The notes: a model not told the origin generated them from the letters alone. A DNA stretch of 64,000 bases from DAHUYF01 sp035553515 (GCA_035553515.1 DATNDG010000057.1:10591-74590), one strand, 5' to 3'. Counted from the stretch's first letter, positions 19,163 through 28,012 are shown. Translations and numbers: made by a program.

Positions 19163-20065
19163 GTGACCGGCATGGACTGGGACAAGCTGCGCGTCTTCCA
19201 CGCCGTCGCCGAAGCGGGAAGCTTCACCCATGCGGGCGAGGCGCTGAACCTCAGCCAATCGGCGGTGAGCCGGCAGATCAGCGCGCTTGAGGAGAGCCTG
19301 AGCGTGCCGCTCTTCCACCGCCACGCCCGAGGCCTCATCCTCACCGAGCAGGGCGAGCTGCTGTTCCGCACCGCGCGCGAGGTGTTCTCGAAGCTCGCCA
19401 TGACCGAGGCAATGCTGTCGGAGTCGAAGGACCGGCCGAAAGGCCCGCTCAAGGTGACGACGACGGTCTCCTTCGGCTCGGCCTGGCTTACCCCGCGCAT
19501 CCGCGAGTTCACCGATCTCTACCCCGAGATCCAGGTGAGCCTCGTGGTCGACGACACCGAGCTCGACCTCTCGATGCGCGAGGCCGATGTGGCGATCCGT
19601 ATGTCGGCGCCGCGCCAGCCGGATCTGGTGCAGCGGCACCTGACCACCTTGCGCTATCACATCTACGCCTCCTCCGAATACCTGAAGCGCTTCGGCACGC
19701 CGCAGAAGCCGGAGGATCTCGATAAGCACCGCATCATCGTCTACGGGCAGGATTCGCGCCCGCCGGTGCGGCCGATCAACTGGCTCTGGGAGGCGGGTTC
19801 GCGGCCCGGCTATGAGCGGCGGCCGATCTTCATGGTCAACAATGTCTACGGCATCCTGCGCGCCGTCGAGAGCGGGCTCGGCATCGCCGCGCTGCCGGAC
19901 TTCATGGCGCAGGAGGCGATCGACCTCATTCGCATCCTGCCGGAACTGAACGGCCCAGAGGTCGAGACCTATTTCGTCTATCCCGAGGAGCTCCGCACCT
20001 CGAAGCGCATCGCCGTCTTCCGCGACTTCCTGCTGCGGAAAGTGGCCGAAGGGCGCAACAGCTAA
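19163..20065 (+). CDS. LysR-family transcriptional regulator
   Basis: A 300-residue regulator. The winged helix-turn-helix occupies about residues 5-65 (DKLRVFHAVAEAGSFTHAGE, LNLSQSAVSRQISALEESLS). The effector domain follows from about residue 93 (GPLKVTTTVSFGSAWLTPRI). GTG 19163 was chosen because GGAG lies eight bases upstream; ATG 19172 is a real alternative, as related proteins often start MDWDKLR. Directly after trxB, it is probably co-transcribed. That pairing suggests, but does not show, a redox-linked signal. Confidence 0.9.
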   Translation: MTGMDWDKLRVFHAVAEAGSFTHAGEALNLSQSAVSRQISALEESLSVPLFHRHARGLILTEQGELLFRTAREVFSKLAMTEAMLSESKDRPKGPLKVTTTVSFGSAWLTPRIREFTDLYPEIQVSLVVDDTELDLSMREADVAIRMSAPRQPDLVQRHLTTLRYHIYASSEYLKRFGTPQKPEDLDKHRIIVYGQDSRPPVRPINWLWEAGSRPGYERRPIFMVNNVYGILRAVESGLGIAALPDFMAQEAIDLIRILPELNGPEVETYFVYPEELRTSKRIAVFRDFLLRKVAEGRNS

Positions 20066-20085
20066 CGCCAGCGGCGAGCCGCTCG

Positions 20086-20811
20086 CTAGAAGATCCGGCC
20101 CGCGCGCGACAGCAGCGCCAGCAAGCCGACAAGCAGCGCCAGCACGACACCCGCGGCAAAGCCGAAGCTCGCTCCCCAATCGAGCACGGAAGCGGCCTGC
20201 TCGGGCTCCGATTGCGGCGGCATTTCCGCCGAGACCTCGATGGGCGGTGCCGACTCGACCGCCTCTTCCTCGCGCGTCGGCGCCAGCAGCGGCAGCGCAT
20301 CGGTCGCACGCTCGGGCGGCGCCTCGTCGCGGCGCGGCGCTGACAGCGCCGGGGCAGGCTCAACCGCAGGTGGCGGCGCATCCGGCCCCAGCCGCTCGGC
20401 GAGCCACTCGACCCATTCCTCGGCAAAGCTCACGGGCGGCAGGGCCGCGAAGGCGCGATCGACCGCCGCGGCGAGCTGATCGGCTTCGGCGCGGCGCTGC
20501 GCCAAGGCGACGACCGGCAGCTCGCCGGGAAAGCGCCGCTCGAATCCTTCCTGCTCCAGCATGGCGAGGAACGCGGTGCGCGCCTCCTCGGGGCTGGCCT
20601 CCTCATCGGGCTCGAGCAAGGCCACGAGGACCACGCCGCGCACCGCGTTGAGCGCCGCGAGATCGACATAGCCCTCTTCGCCGTTGGCGCGGATCAGCGC
20701 GCGCGGCAGACAACGCCATCCTGGAATGAGCGCCGGCGGCGGCGGCTCGCGGCGCTCGCGTTCGACATGCTCCGGCGCCGCCTCCGCCGCGTTCAGCACC
20801 GCTTGTTCCAT
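20086..20811 (-). CDS. Hypothetical protein with C-terminal membrane anchor
   Basis: A 241-residue protein with no recognised domain. The first half contains a regular segment (LPRALIRANGEEGYVDLAAL, then VVLVALLEPDEEASPEEART). A long proline-, glutamate- and alanine-rich linker follows, and a single strongly hydrophobic helix near residues 217-235 (FGFAAGVVLALLVGLLALLS) before a short basic end. This is a tail-anchored arrangement with most of the protein in the cytoplasm. The ATG at 20811 was preferred to a longer upstream reading because conserved-looking sequence begins there. Confidence 0.65.
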   Translation of the reverse strand: MEQAVLNAAEAAPEHVERERREPPPPALIPGWRCLPRALIRANGEEGYVDLAALNAVRGVVLVALLEPDEEASPEEARTAFLAMLEQEGFERRFPGELPVVALAQRRAEADQLAAAVDRAFAALPPVSFAEEWVEWLAERLGPDAPPPAVEPAPALSAPRRDEAPPERATDALPLLAPTREEEAVESAPPIEVSAEMPPQSEPEQAASVLDWGASFGFAAGVVLALLVGLLALLSRAGRIF

Positions 20812-20994
20812 GCGAAGCCCTGGGTTGATGACCTGCAGGTAGCGAACGCCGGAAGCGCAACTTGGTTGCGCGCATCGGTAGCGTCCAAAGGGATGCAGTT
20901 TTTGCAACCGTGCCCGCCCAAATTCCCGTTGGCGCTTTAGCCGGTGCGCATGCATTTTCGAGGCGTCGGATTTGCTGTGGCGCGATAGCGCTGC

Positions 20995-21118
20995 GGCGCG
21001 GATTTCCGGGACAATGCGCCCGGAAAGAGGGTCTTCGGATCCTTACGTCTCCCAGACGTGAAGCCTCCCTGTTCAAATTTGCCGGGAATCTTCCAATGGT
21101 TCCCGGCCTTTTCCTTTG
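20995..21118 (+). ncRNA. Candidate structured small RNA with four stem-loops
   Basis: Four consecutive hairpins lie in a gap with no convincing gene. TTTCCGGG/CCCGGAAA forms a perfect 8-base stem (21003-21026). AGGGTC/GATCCT closes a cUUCGg tetraloop (21028-21043, one G-U pair). ACGTCT/AGACGT has a CCC loop (21045-21059). GCCGGGAA/TTCCCGGC (21081-21107) is followed by CTTTTCCTTT, an intrinsic terminator for the plus strand. Between stems three and four lies an unpaired GCCTCCC, reminiscent of the pyrimidine anti-Shine-Dalgarno loops of several alphaproteobacterial sRNAs. The 5-prime end is uncertain. Bases 20812-20994 hold nothing else I can name. Confidence 0.6.
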
Positions 21119-21151
21119 GTGCAGGTCGGAGCCACGCCGAGTCTGCGGGGC

Positions 21152-21358
21152 TCAGCCCGGCACCAGGCTGCCGCCGAATTCCTGGGCGAAGTCGCCCGCA
21201 TCGGCCTCCGAGGCGAATTCCACAAGCACCACCGACTCGCTGCTGCTGCCCGTCGAGGTCAGAGTGTGCTGGCAACTGCGGGTCGCCAGCCAGTGCCGCA
21301 TGTCATCCATCCGCCCCGCAACCTCGGCGCGGGGCAATCGCACTTCGACTATCTGCAT
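21152..21358 (-). CDS. Small conserved-looking hypothetical protein
   Basis: A 68-residue protein starting MQIVEVRLPRAEVAGRMDDM, with a pattern of beta strand, helix and strand, ending VEFASEADAGDFAQEFGGSL. I recall similar short proteins of about this length with a conserved helix plus a terminal FAxxFGG in rhizobia, so I favour it as real. Function is unknown. A longer reading from 21541 is possible but the added part looks random. The ATG at 21358 has only a weak ribosome site. Confidence 0.55.
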   Translation of the reverse strand: MQIVEVRLPRAEVAGRMDDMRHWLATRSCQHTLTSTGSSSESVVLVEFASEADAGDFAQEFGGSLVPG

Positions 21359-21531
21359 CGGACCTGCCGGAGGTGGAGGGGCTAACGAAATAGTTTGCAC
21401 ACCCAACCTTTCGGCAAGTACGGGCAAAATTGTGATCGCGTGTAGCAAAGATGGCAAATCGGCGACCGACGGTTGCGCAGGCGCGTTCGTCCTCATCAGA
21501 TGATCGAAATCTAATTTCAGGATCGATCCGG

Positions 21532-21795
21532 ATGGTGGCATTTCGCTTTACCTGCCCGCGTCATCAGCGAGTTTTCATCGAGGCAGGAAAACGCGGTGGC
21601 TGCATTTCGCCATCGAGCCTCGATGAACTTCGGAAGAGAACGCTCGCCTGGCTTTCACGCGAATATCCGAGCGCAGTCCTGGAGCACTTCAACGAGCAGA
21701 GCTGCCTAGGCTGTAAGTTGGAGACGGCCTATGGCGACCTCGGCGACGTCGTCAATGGCATCATCGAGCTGGCGAAACGGCTAAGCGCCGTCTAG
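21532..21795 (+). CDS. Small hypothetical protein with possible zinc site
   Basis: An 87-residue protein with an early CPRH (VAFRFTCPRHQRVFIEAG) and a later C-x2-C in NEQSCLGCKLETAYGDLGDV. This C-P-x-H plus CLGC pattern could bind a metal ion. The middle is helical (SLDELRKRTLAWLSREYPSA). The ATG at 21532 is chosen because similarity to a compact fold starts there; an upstream in-frame ATG at 21451 adds low-quality sequence. It is divergent from the 68-residue gene and converges with the membrane protein gene. Confidence 0.5.
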   Translation: MVAFRFTCPRHQRVFIEAGKRGGCISPSSLDELRKRTLAWLSREYPSAVLEHFNEQSCLGCKLETAYGDLGDVVNGIIELAKRLSAV

Positions 21796-21807
21796 GCCCG
21801 CAGTATC

Positions 21808-22266
21808 TCAGTGCGCGCGCGGGCCCAGCAGAAGCCCCGTGCCGAATCCCCAGGCGCCATTCACCAGGAGGCCGGTCGCAATGCCGGCAGCGCGCCAACC
21901 GCCGCCCTGGGGCAATCCCTTGAGCGGCATAACGATGAACCACGCCACGAGCGACAGCAGGACGGCGCCGAACAGCACGGCCGCGATCCAATAAAGCGGG
22001 CGCGGCGGAAAGGCGCGCTCGGCGAAGGCGTAGATCACACCCCAGGCGCCGCCCCAGAAGGCGGCCGACCACACGACGGGAACGCCCCAGGGCGCTGTTG
22101 GCCGCAGAGAAAACGGCAATGCCGGCGTCACGCCGAGCACGTGCAACAACATCAGCATGCCCTGGTGAAAGATCAGTACCGCTCCGAACCCGGCAGCAAA
22201 ACCCGCCACCGCGCGACCGATCTCGCCCACGCCCATGGGCGCGAGGACACCACTCTTCGCTGCCAT
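21808..22266 (-). CDS. Hypothetical inner-membrane protein
   Basis: A 152-residue protein with about four hydrophobic helices: one near residues 12-38 (AVAGFAAGFGAVLIFHQGML), one around VPVVWSAAFWGGAWGVIYAF, one around LYWIAAVLFGAVLLSLVAWF, and a last glycine-rich helix near the end. No known domain is recognised. ATG 22266 follows GGAGGTG at ideal spacing, which rules out the longer upstream reading. Confidence 0.72.
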   Translation of the reverse strand: MAAKSGVLAPMGVGEIGRAVAGFAAGFGAVLIFHQGMLMLLHVLGVTPALPFSLRPTAPWGVPVVWSAAFWGGAWGVIYAFAERAFPPRPLYWIAAVLFGAVLLSLVAWFIVMPLKGLPQGGGWRAAGIATGLLVNGAWGFGTGLLLGPRAH

Positions 22267-22541
22267 CGCACACCTCCGTTCCCTGACCGCAGGCAACACC
22301 GTGCAGGTGGCATCGTTCGAGCGGCCGGACCGATCTCATATCGAATTCATCGGATCGCAAACATCGGGCACGGCGGCTCCGGCGCGATTCAACCACCGGG
22401 ATCGGCTGCCCTGAAAATCTGGCCGCCGGCAGGATCCGTCCATGCAGCAGCGGGGCCGCAGAGTTGCGCAGCGCGCGGGACCACGTGATGCCATGGAACC
22501 GCGACGCGCATGGGGTGGTTCAGCAAAAGCCGGCTTCCCGC

Positions 22542-22955
22542 ATGGGTTTGCGCATGCGTCCCCACACCTTCATCCGCGTCGGCTTTATTCTCCTTCTCTT
22601 TGCCTGGGCGCTGTCGGCGGTCGTGCCGCTGCTCGAGCCGCCGAAGCATGTGCGTCAGACCGACGTGGCGAAGGCGCCGGTGCAGCAGACCCCGCCGCTC
22701 CATGACCGTCGGACGGACCTGGCCGGGGTGCCGCCGCATGAGGCGGATCCGCATCCGGCGCTCGGCGTCTCGCCGCCGCCTGCCCCCCTCTCGCGCGCCC
22801 AGGCGACCGATGCGCTGCACAATCAGGGCTATGCGCGGATCGACGCGCTCCGGCAGCACGCCGATGGCGCGTGGACGGCGACAGCAGCGCGCTCGCCCGA
22901 AGGCGCCGCCCGCTCGCTCCGCATCGATCGCGACGGCAGAATCACGCCGCAATGA
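22542..22955 (+). CDS. Hypothetical membrane-anchored protein with PepSY-like end
   Basis: A 137-residue protein with one N-terminal helix (TFIRVGFILLLFAWALSAVV), a proline- and histidine-rich spacer, and a compact C-terminal part (ALHNQGYARIDALRQHADGA, ending LRIDRDGRITP). That end resembles a single PepSY-like unit, found in extracytoplasmic inhibitory or modulating proteins. The comparison is weak. Start is uncertain between ATG 22542 and ATG 22554; neither has a strong ribosome site. Confidence 0.5.
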   Translation: MGLRMRPHTFIRVGFILLLFAWALSAVVPLLEPPKHVRQTDVAKAPVQQTPPLHDRRTDLAGVPPHEADPHPALGVSPPPAPLSRAQATDALHNQGYARIDALRQHADGAWTATAARSPEGAARSLRIDRDGRITPQ

Positions 22956-23129
22956 GCGGCGGCTCGGCCGGAACTCAAGTACTGGCAACGACCTTGCGCA
23001 GCGGAGAGCCAAGCCGGAATTTCCTTGCGCCGGCCGGTCAAGGGTTCGCTAACCGGAAGTGGAACATGCTGATGGAGGCCGTCGGCCGACGTTTGTCGGA
23101 CGGGATGCGGCCGACGGGGACATGTCGCG

Positions 23130-23690
23130 ATGCGCGAGACCCTGAGCTATGCGGACTGGCACATCCCGCTGTCGCGCGGCGATCTCAGCTTGCGCCAGGC
23201 AGCGGCGGATTTGGCACGGGTCGGCGCCGCGCCGGACGAGATTCCGCTGATGGTCCAGCTCGCCGAGAACCCGCGCTTCAACCTGTTTCACGGCGCCGTC
23301 GATCTCAAGACGCATGACTACATCCACGCCTTGCTCGGGCGGGGATTGCTCGCCAAGGACGAGGCCTTCGTCATCGGCTTCACCATGGGCAGCACGCCGC
23401 GGCTGGGCGCGGCCGAGGAGCGGCTCTTCGCGCTCGTGGCCGAGCGGCTCTATCCCGGCATCTATCGCTTCGACAAGGAGGATGTGTGCATCTTCCGCGA
23501 TGCCATCCGCATCGCCCGGGTGTTGGGCTGCGCGGCGCTCGACCGGGCGCCCTATGCGGAGCATCTCGACAAAAGCCTCGACGAGCTGCGCCGCGCGCTC
23601 GGCATAGACGTGCCGCTGCTCAGCGCCTATTTCGCCATCGAGCGCCGCCGCTATCCTCGCTCGCCCGAGAGCCAGCGCCTGCTCGATTGA
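23130..23690 (+). CDS. Coq4-like hypothetical protein
   Basis: A 186-residue helical protein. It contains H62-D-Y-I-H66 followed after exactly eleven residues by E78, matching the HDxxHx11E zinc-ligand motif of COQ4 proteins, which act in ubiquinone biosynthesis. The rest (FVIGFTMGSTPRLGAAEERL, then RLYPGIYRFDKEDVCIFRDA) does not obviously match classical Coq4, so it may be a divergent branch or a chance motif in an all-helical protein. No quinone gene is adjacent, although ubiK lies 27 kb away. It converges with the hydroxy-acid dehydrogenase gene 9 bases later. Confidence 0.7.
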   Translation: MRETLSYADWHIPLSRGDLSLRQAAADLARVGAAPDEIPLMVQLAENPRFNLFHGAVDLKTHDYIHALLGRGLLAKDEAFVIGFTMGSTPRLGAAEERLFALVAERLYPGIYRFDKEDVCIFRDAIRIARVLGCAALDRAPYAEHLDKSLDELRRALGIDVPLLSAYFAIERRRYPRSPESQRLLD

Positions 23691-23699
23691 GGCGACGGC

Positions 23700-24815
23700 T
23701 CAGCGGCCGCCATAACCCTCGTCGGCGAGATTGAGCAGCGGGAAGGCGCTATGCACATGCGGCGCCACCACCGGCGTCGCCGGGTGGAGACAGGACTTGC
23801 CGAGCCCGGCGAGATCGGTGATGCCGAGCAGGCCGAGGCTCGTGGCCATCTCGGTCTCAAGCAGCTCGAGCACGTGGAAGACCCCGGCCTCGCCCGCCGC
23901 CGCCAATCCGTAGCAATAGAGGCGCCCGAGCGAGACGGCGCGCGCGCCGAGCGCCAGCGCCTTGAGAATGTCGGTGCCGCGGCTGAAGCCGCCATCGATG
24001 ATCACCTCGGCGCGACCGCCCACCGCCTCCACCACTTCGGGCAGCACCTCGATGGTGCCGCGGCCATGGTCGAGCTGACGGCCGCCATGATTGGAGACAT
24101 AGACCGCGGCGGCGCCATGGGCGCAGGCGAGGTCGGCATCCTCGGCCGTAGCGACGCCCTTCAAGATCAACGGCAGGTCGTGCTTGTCCTTGAAGCGCTT
24201 CACATGGTCCCAGTTGAGCCCGGCCTGGAAGAACTGACCGGTGGCGCGCTGCCGCCAGGGCTTGATGAAGCGCTTGGCGATGTCGCGCTCGCGCCGGCTG
24301 TAAACCGCGGTGTCGACGGTGAAGCAGAAGGCGTCGTAGCCGGCATCGCGCGCCCGCCGCACGAAGTCATCGGTCCAGGCCTCGTCACCGCGCACATAGA
24401 GCTGGAAGATCTTAGGCCCGGAGGTCGCCTCGGCCGTCGCTTCGAGCCCGGGATGGGTGACCGAGCTCACCATGATCGGCACGCCGAAGGCGCCGGCGGC
24501 CTTGGCGGCCGTCGCCGCGCCGCCGGGATCGAAGGATTCGAGCGAGCCGACCGGGGCGAGCAGCACCGGCAGGCGCAGCTTGCGCCCGAGCAGCGTGCCG
24601 GTGCAGTCGATGCGCGAGACGTCGCGCAGCACCCGCGGCCGGAAGGCGAGGGAATCGATCGCCTGACGGTTGCGCTTCACCGTCGTCTCGCTCTCAGTGC
24701 CGCCGATCAGATAGTCCCAGATATTGGGCGACAGCTTGATCTTCGCCGCCTTGACGAATTCGTGCAGCGTGAGGAACTCGCCGCTGGTTTCGCTCAACGC
24801 TGCCCGTTCGGTCAT
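23700..24815 (-). CDS. FMN-dependent alpha-hydroxy-acid dehydrogenase (LldD-like)
   Basis: A 371-residue TIM-barrel flavoenzyme. Family signatures are APVGSLESFDPGGAATAAKA, the catalytic histidine segment YVSNHGGRQLDHGRGTIEV, and the FMN phosphate site VIIDGGFSRGTDILKALALG. It oxidises an L-2-hydroxy acid such as lactate or mandelate to the keto acid. Substrate is not certain. ATG 24815 matches the family N-terminus. The SDR gene 34 bases upstream is co-directional and could act in the same catabolic route. Confidence 0.88.
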   Translation of the reverse strand: MTERAALSETSGEFLTLHEFVKAAKIKLSPNIWDYLIGGTESETTVKRNRQAIDSLAFRPRVLRDVSRIDCTGTLLGRKLRLPVLLAPVGSLESFDPGGAATAAKAAGAFGVPIMVSSVTHPGLEATAEATSGPKIFQLYVRGDEAWTDDFVRRARDAGYDAFCFTVDTAVYSRRERDIAKRFIKPWRQRATGQFFQAGLNWDHVKRFKDKHDLPLILKGVATAEDADLACAHGAAAVYVSNHGGRQLDHGRGTIEVLPEVVEAVGGRAEVIIDGGFSRGTDILKALALGARAVSLGRLYCYGLAAAGEAGVFHVLELLETEMATSLGLLGITDLAGLGKSCLHPATPVVAPHVHSAFPLLNLADEGYGGR

Positions 24816-24849
24816 GTCCTGCCTCTCCCGCCCGCCTCCGGCCCGCCCA

Positions 24850-25584
24850 TTAAAGAATGAGCCCGCCGTCGACGACAATGGTCTGGCCGACGATATAGGC
24901 CGCGAGCGGCGAGGCAAGAAAGAGGGCGGCGCCGGCCATGTCCTCGGGGGTGCCGAGACGGCCGAGCGGGATTTGCTCCAGAGCCGCGGCGAGCCGCGCG
25001 GGATGGTCGGTGGTGACGCGGGTGAGCTTGGTCGCCACCAGCCCGGGTGCGATGCCGTTGACCCGGATCCCGTCGCCGGCCCAGGCTTGGGCGAGCGTGC
25101 GCGTCAGCCCCAGCGCGCCGGTCTTGGAGGCATTGTAGGCGGGATTGCCCCGCGTCGCATGGAAGGCTGCGGTGGAGCTCACGACGATAAGCGAACCCTT
25201 GCTCTCCGCGAGCATGTCGTGAAAGCGAGCGCTGCAGTTCATCAGGCTCACCAGATTCAGTTCGACAACGCGGCGAAACTCGGCCGGCTTGAACTCGCCT
25301 TGCCGGTAGACGACGATACCTTGCGCAAGGACGAGCACATCGAGGCGAGAGAATGGAGGCTCGTAGCGATCGATGGCGGCCGAATCGGCAAGATCGAGCC
25401 GAGCGTAATGCAGCCCCGCGAGATCGCTCCCCTCGGCAGCGGCGTAATCCTCGGCGCGCGCGCGCGTGCCCCAGACATGCACCTCGGCGCCGTGGGCGCG
25501 GAACGCCTGAGCGATGCCGTTGCCGATGCCGCTGGAGCCGCCGGCGACGAGCACCGTGCGTCCGGTGAAATCGAGCGCCTCCAT
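24850..25584 (-). CDS. Short-chain dehydrogenase/reductase
   Basis: A 244-residue classical SDR. The cofactor site is the slightly unusual VAGGSSGIGNGIAQAFRAHG (TGxxxGIG reads GGSSGIG). The catalytic serine is in LIVVSSTAAFHATRGN and the Tyr-Lys pair in PAYNASKTGALGLTRTLAQA. The end GQTIVVDGGLIL is typical. Substrate unknown. ATG 25584 follows GGAGGAGAG. It is probably transcribed with the downstream hydroxy-acid dehydrogenase gene. Confidence 0.88.
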   Translation of the reverse strand: MEALDFTGRTVLVAGGSSGIGNGIAQAFRAHGAEVHVWGTRARAEDYAAAEGSDLAGLHYARLDLADSAAIDRYEPPFSRLDVLVLAQGIVVYRQGEFKPAEFRRVVELNLVSLMNCSARFHDMLAESKGSLIVVSSTAAFHATRGNPAYNASKTGALGLTRTLAQAWAGDGIRVNGIAPGLVATKLTRVTTDHPARLAAALEQIPLGRLGTPEDMAGAALFLASPLAAYIVGQTIVVDGGLIL

Positions 25585-25654
25585 TCTCTCCTCCCCGATG
25601 CTTGTCCCGGCCGGCCCGAAGGCCAAGTTCTTAGTGAAAACCGGCGGAGGATGC

Positions 25655-26077
25655 ATGCTCTACGTTTGTGACGCGCCGGCCGGCATGACCTGGTTCCGTC
25701 TCGAGACAGAAGCCGAGGCGGCGGACGAGTCCCAGGCCATGCATCACTCGGTCGAAAAATATTTTCGCCAGGAGGAGAGCAAGGCGGAGCAAAGCTTCGC
25801 GCCCGCCTCGCGCCGCTTCATCGAACAGCAGATCGGGCTCAAATCGCACGTGCAACGGGCGATGCCGCTGTTCCTCACCTTGCGCAACGACGAGGGCAAG
25901 CCGCTGGTCACCGCCATGCTGCCGCCCGGCGGCAGGGAGGATCGCAGCTTCCGGCCGATCATCGTGGGATTCGCCAATGCCGATCCCTACGGCGAGCATG
26001 CGGCGCCGATCCGCGCGCTGGCCGACCATTTCGGCCTCGATCTCGACCGGGCGCGCTGCTACCCGTACCGGCGCTGA
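25655..26077 (+). CDS. Conserved hypothetical protein
   Basis: A 140-residue soluble protein without a recognised domain. Well-formed segments include SHVQRAMPLFLTLRNDEGKP and IIVGFANADPYGEHAAPIRA, and it ends LDLDRARCYPYRR. Codon use matches neighbouring genes. ATG 25655 follows GGAGG, with a slightly short spacing. It is divergent from the SDR gene and converges with the kinase gene 6 bases away. Confidence 0.7.
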   Translation: MLYVCDAPAGMTWFRLETEAEAADESQAMHHSVEKYFRQEESKAEQSFAPASRRFIEQQIGLKSHVQRAMPLFLTLRNDEGKPLVTAMLPPGGREDRSFRPIIVGFANADPYGEHAAPIRALADHFGLDLDRARCYPYRR

Positions 26078-26083
26078 GTCCGC

Positions 26084-28012
26084 CTAGTTGACGCGGCCGC
26101 CGCGCAGCTTCTCGGCGAGATCGGGCCAGCGATAGGGCTTACCGATAAAGGCAAAGTCGGCGGTGAGCCCGTGCTCCGCCGAGAGGACGCTGCTGGCGTA
26201 GCCCGAGGACAGGACGACGCGCAGCTCCGGCCGGAGCTTGCGCGCCTCGCGGGCGAGCTCGACGCCGTTCATGCCGCGCGGCATGACGATATCCGAGAAG
26301 AGCACGTCGATCGGCAGGTTGCGCTTCAACAGCGTCAGCGCGTCGAGCGCGTCGCCGGCGGTGAGCACGTCGTAACCGAGGCCGCGCACCATCTCGACCG
26401 TCGATTGGAGCACGTCGGGATCGTCCTCGACGACGAGGACGATGCCCGCACGCTGCTTGCGCGGCTCGCGCAAGGCGGTGGTGCGCGCCGCCGGCAGCAG
26501 CAAGCGCACCGTCGTTCCCCGGCCGACGGCGCTGTCGATCGACATGTGGCCGCCCGACTGATTGACGAAGCCATAGACCTGGCTGAGGCCGAGGCCGGTG
26601 CCGCGCCCGGTCTCCTTGGTGGTAAAGAAGGGCTCGATGGCGCGCCTCAACACCTCGGGCGACATGCCGCAGCCGGTATCGTGCACGGTCACCGCCGCAT
26701 AACTGCCGGGCGCGAGTCCCTCGATGGCGACGGGATCGCCGCTCGCCACCTCGACAGTCTCGGTGGCAACGCGCAACACCCCGCCCTCACCCATCGCATC
26801 GCGGGCATTCAGGACAAGGTTGAGCAGCGCGGCCTCGAACTGTGCCGCGTCGATGTTCACCGCGCGCACGACATTGCCGAGATGCAGCTCCAGATCGACC
26901 GCATCGCCGCAAGCGCGCCGCAGCACCGCCTGAAAACCGGCGATCAGCGGATTGAGTTCGACAAGCTCGGGCCGCAGCGGCTGACGCCGCGCGAAGGCGA
27001 GGAGCTGTCGCGTCAGCCGGGCGCCGCGCTCGGCCGCGCGCTGCGCGCCCTGCGCCAAGCGCTCGGTCCGCATCGCGTCGGAGGGGTCCTGCAGGATGAG
27101 ATCGAGGTTGCTGATGACGACGGTGAGCAGATTGTTGAAGTCGTGCGCGACGCCGCCGGTAAGCTGGCCGATCGCCTCCATCTTCTGCGCCTGCGCCAGG
27201 GCCGCGCGGGTATTCTCCAGCGCCTCCTGTGCCGCGCGCTGCGCGCTGATGTCGCGCGTGACCTTGGCAAAGCCGATCAAGGTACCAGTCTCGTCGCGGA
27301 TCGCGTCGATCACGACGCTCGCCCAGAAGCGAGTGCCGTCCTTGCGCATGCGCCAGCCTTCCGCCTCGTATTTGCCCTCGCGCCGCGCTCTCGCCAGCGC
27401 CTGCTGCGGGACCCCGCGCTGCCGGTCCTCATCGGTATAGAAACGCGAGAAGTGGTGCCCGACGATCTCCTCGGCGGCATAGCCCTTGATGCGCTGCGCG
27501 CCCGGGTTCCAGTTGGTGACGATGCCGTCCGGATCGAGCATGAAGATGGCGTAGTCGACCACCCCCTGGACCAGCAGGCGAAAGCGCCGCTCGCTTTCGC
27601 GCAGCGCTTCCTGAGACTCCATTCGATCGGTCATGTTGCGCGTGATCGTGACGAAGCCAGTGACGGCCCCACCCTCGTTGCGCACAGCCTCGATCACACG
27701 GCGTGCCCAAAAGCGCGAGCCGTCCTTGCGCACGCTCCAGCTCTCCGTCTCGAGCCGGCCATCGCGCCGCGCCGCCGCGAGCACCGATTGAGGCCGGGCG
27801 CTCGCCTGATCTTCGGGCGTGAAGAAGATGGCGAAGTCGCGCCCGACAACGTCGGCCGGCGCGTAGCCCTGGAAGCGCTCGGCGCCGATGTTCCAGCTCG
27901 CGACCCGCCCTGTCGCATCGAGCAGCCATACCGCGTAGTCGGCGATCGCCGAAGACAGTAGTTGCAGCTGCTCGGCGTCGCCCGGCAACCCCTCGCTGGA
28001 ATCGGCCGCCAA
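26084..28012 (-). CDS. Soluble PAS-PAS hybrid histidine kinase with receiver domain
   Basis: A 642-residue protein with no membrane helix. Two PAS domains come first, about residues 15-130 and 140-255; both carry the repeated FWARRVIEAVRNE/FWASVVIDAIRDE loop. The dimerisation domain has the phosphorylated histidine in QLTGGVAHDFNNLLTVVISN, followed by an ATPase domain (TTKETGRGTGLGLSQVYGFV). A C-terminal receiver (about 520-640) has the phospho-acceptor in VLFSDIVMP. The start is TTG at 28012 with AAGGAG before it; no ATG or GTG exists between it and the upstream in-frame stop. It likely senses a cytoplasmic redox or ligand signal. Its partner is unknown. Confidence 0.92.
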   Translation of the reverse strand: MAADSSEGLPGDAEQLQLLSSAIADYAVWLLDATGRVASWNIGAERFQGYAPADVVGRDFAIFFTPEDQASARPQSVLAAARRDGRLETESWSVRKDGSRFWARRVIEAVRNEGGAVTGFVTITRNMTDRMESQEALRESERRFRLLVQGVVDYAIFMLDPDGIVTNWNPGAQRIKGYAAEEIVGHHFSRFYTDEDRQRGVPQQALARARREGKYEAEGWRMRKDGTRFWASVVIDAIRDETGTLIGFAKVTRDISAQRAAQEALENTRAALAQAQKMEAIGQLTGGVAHDFNNLLTVVISNLDLILQDPSDAMRTERLAQGAQRAAERGARLTRQLLAFARRQPLRPELVELNPLIAGFQAVLRRACGDAVDLELHLGNVVRAVNIDAAQFEAALLNLVLNARDAMGEGGVLRVATETVEVASGDPVAIEGLAPGSYAAVTVHDTGCGMSPEVLRRAIEPFFTTKETGRGTGLGLSQVYGFVNQSGGHMSIDSAVGRGTTVRLLLPAARTTALREPRKQRAGIVLVVEDDPDVLQSTVEMVRGLGYDVLTAGDALDALTLLKRNLPIDVLFSDIVMPRGMNGVELAREARKLRPELRVVLSSGYASSVLSAEHGLTADFAFIGKPYRWPDLAEKLRGGRVN

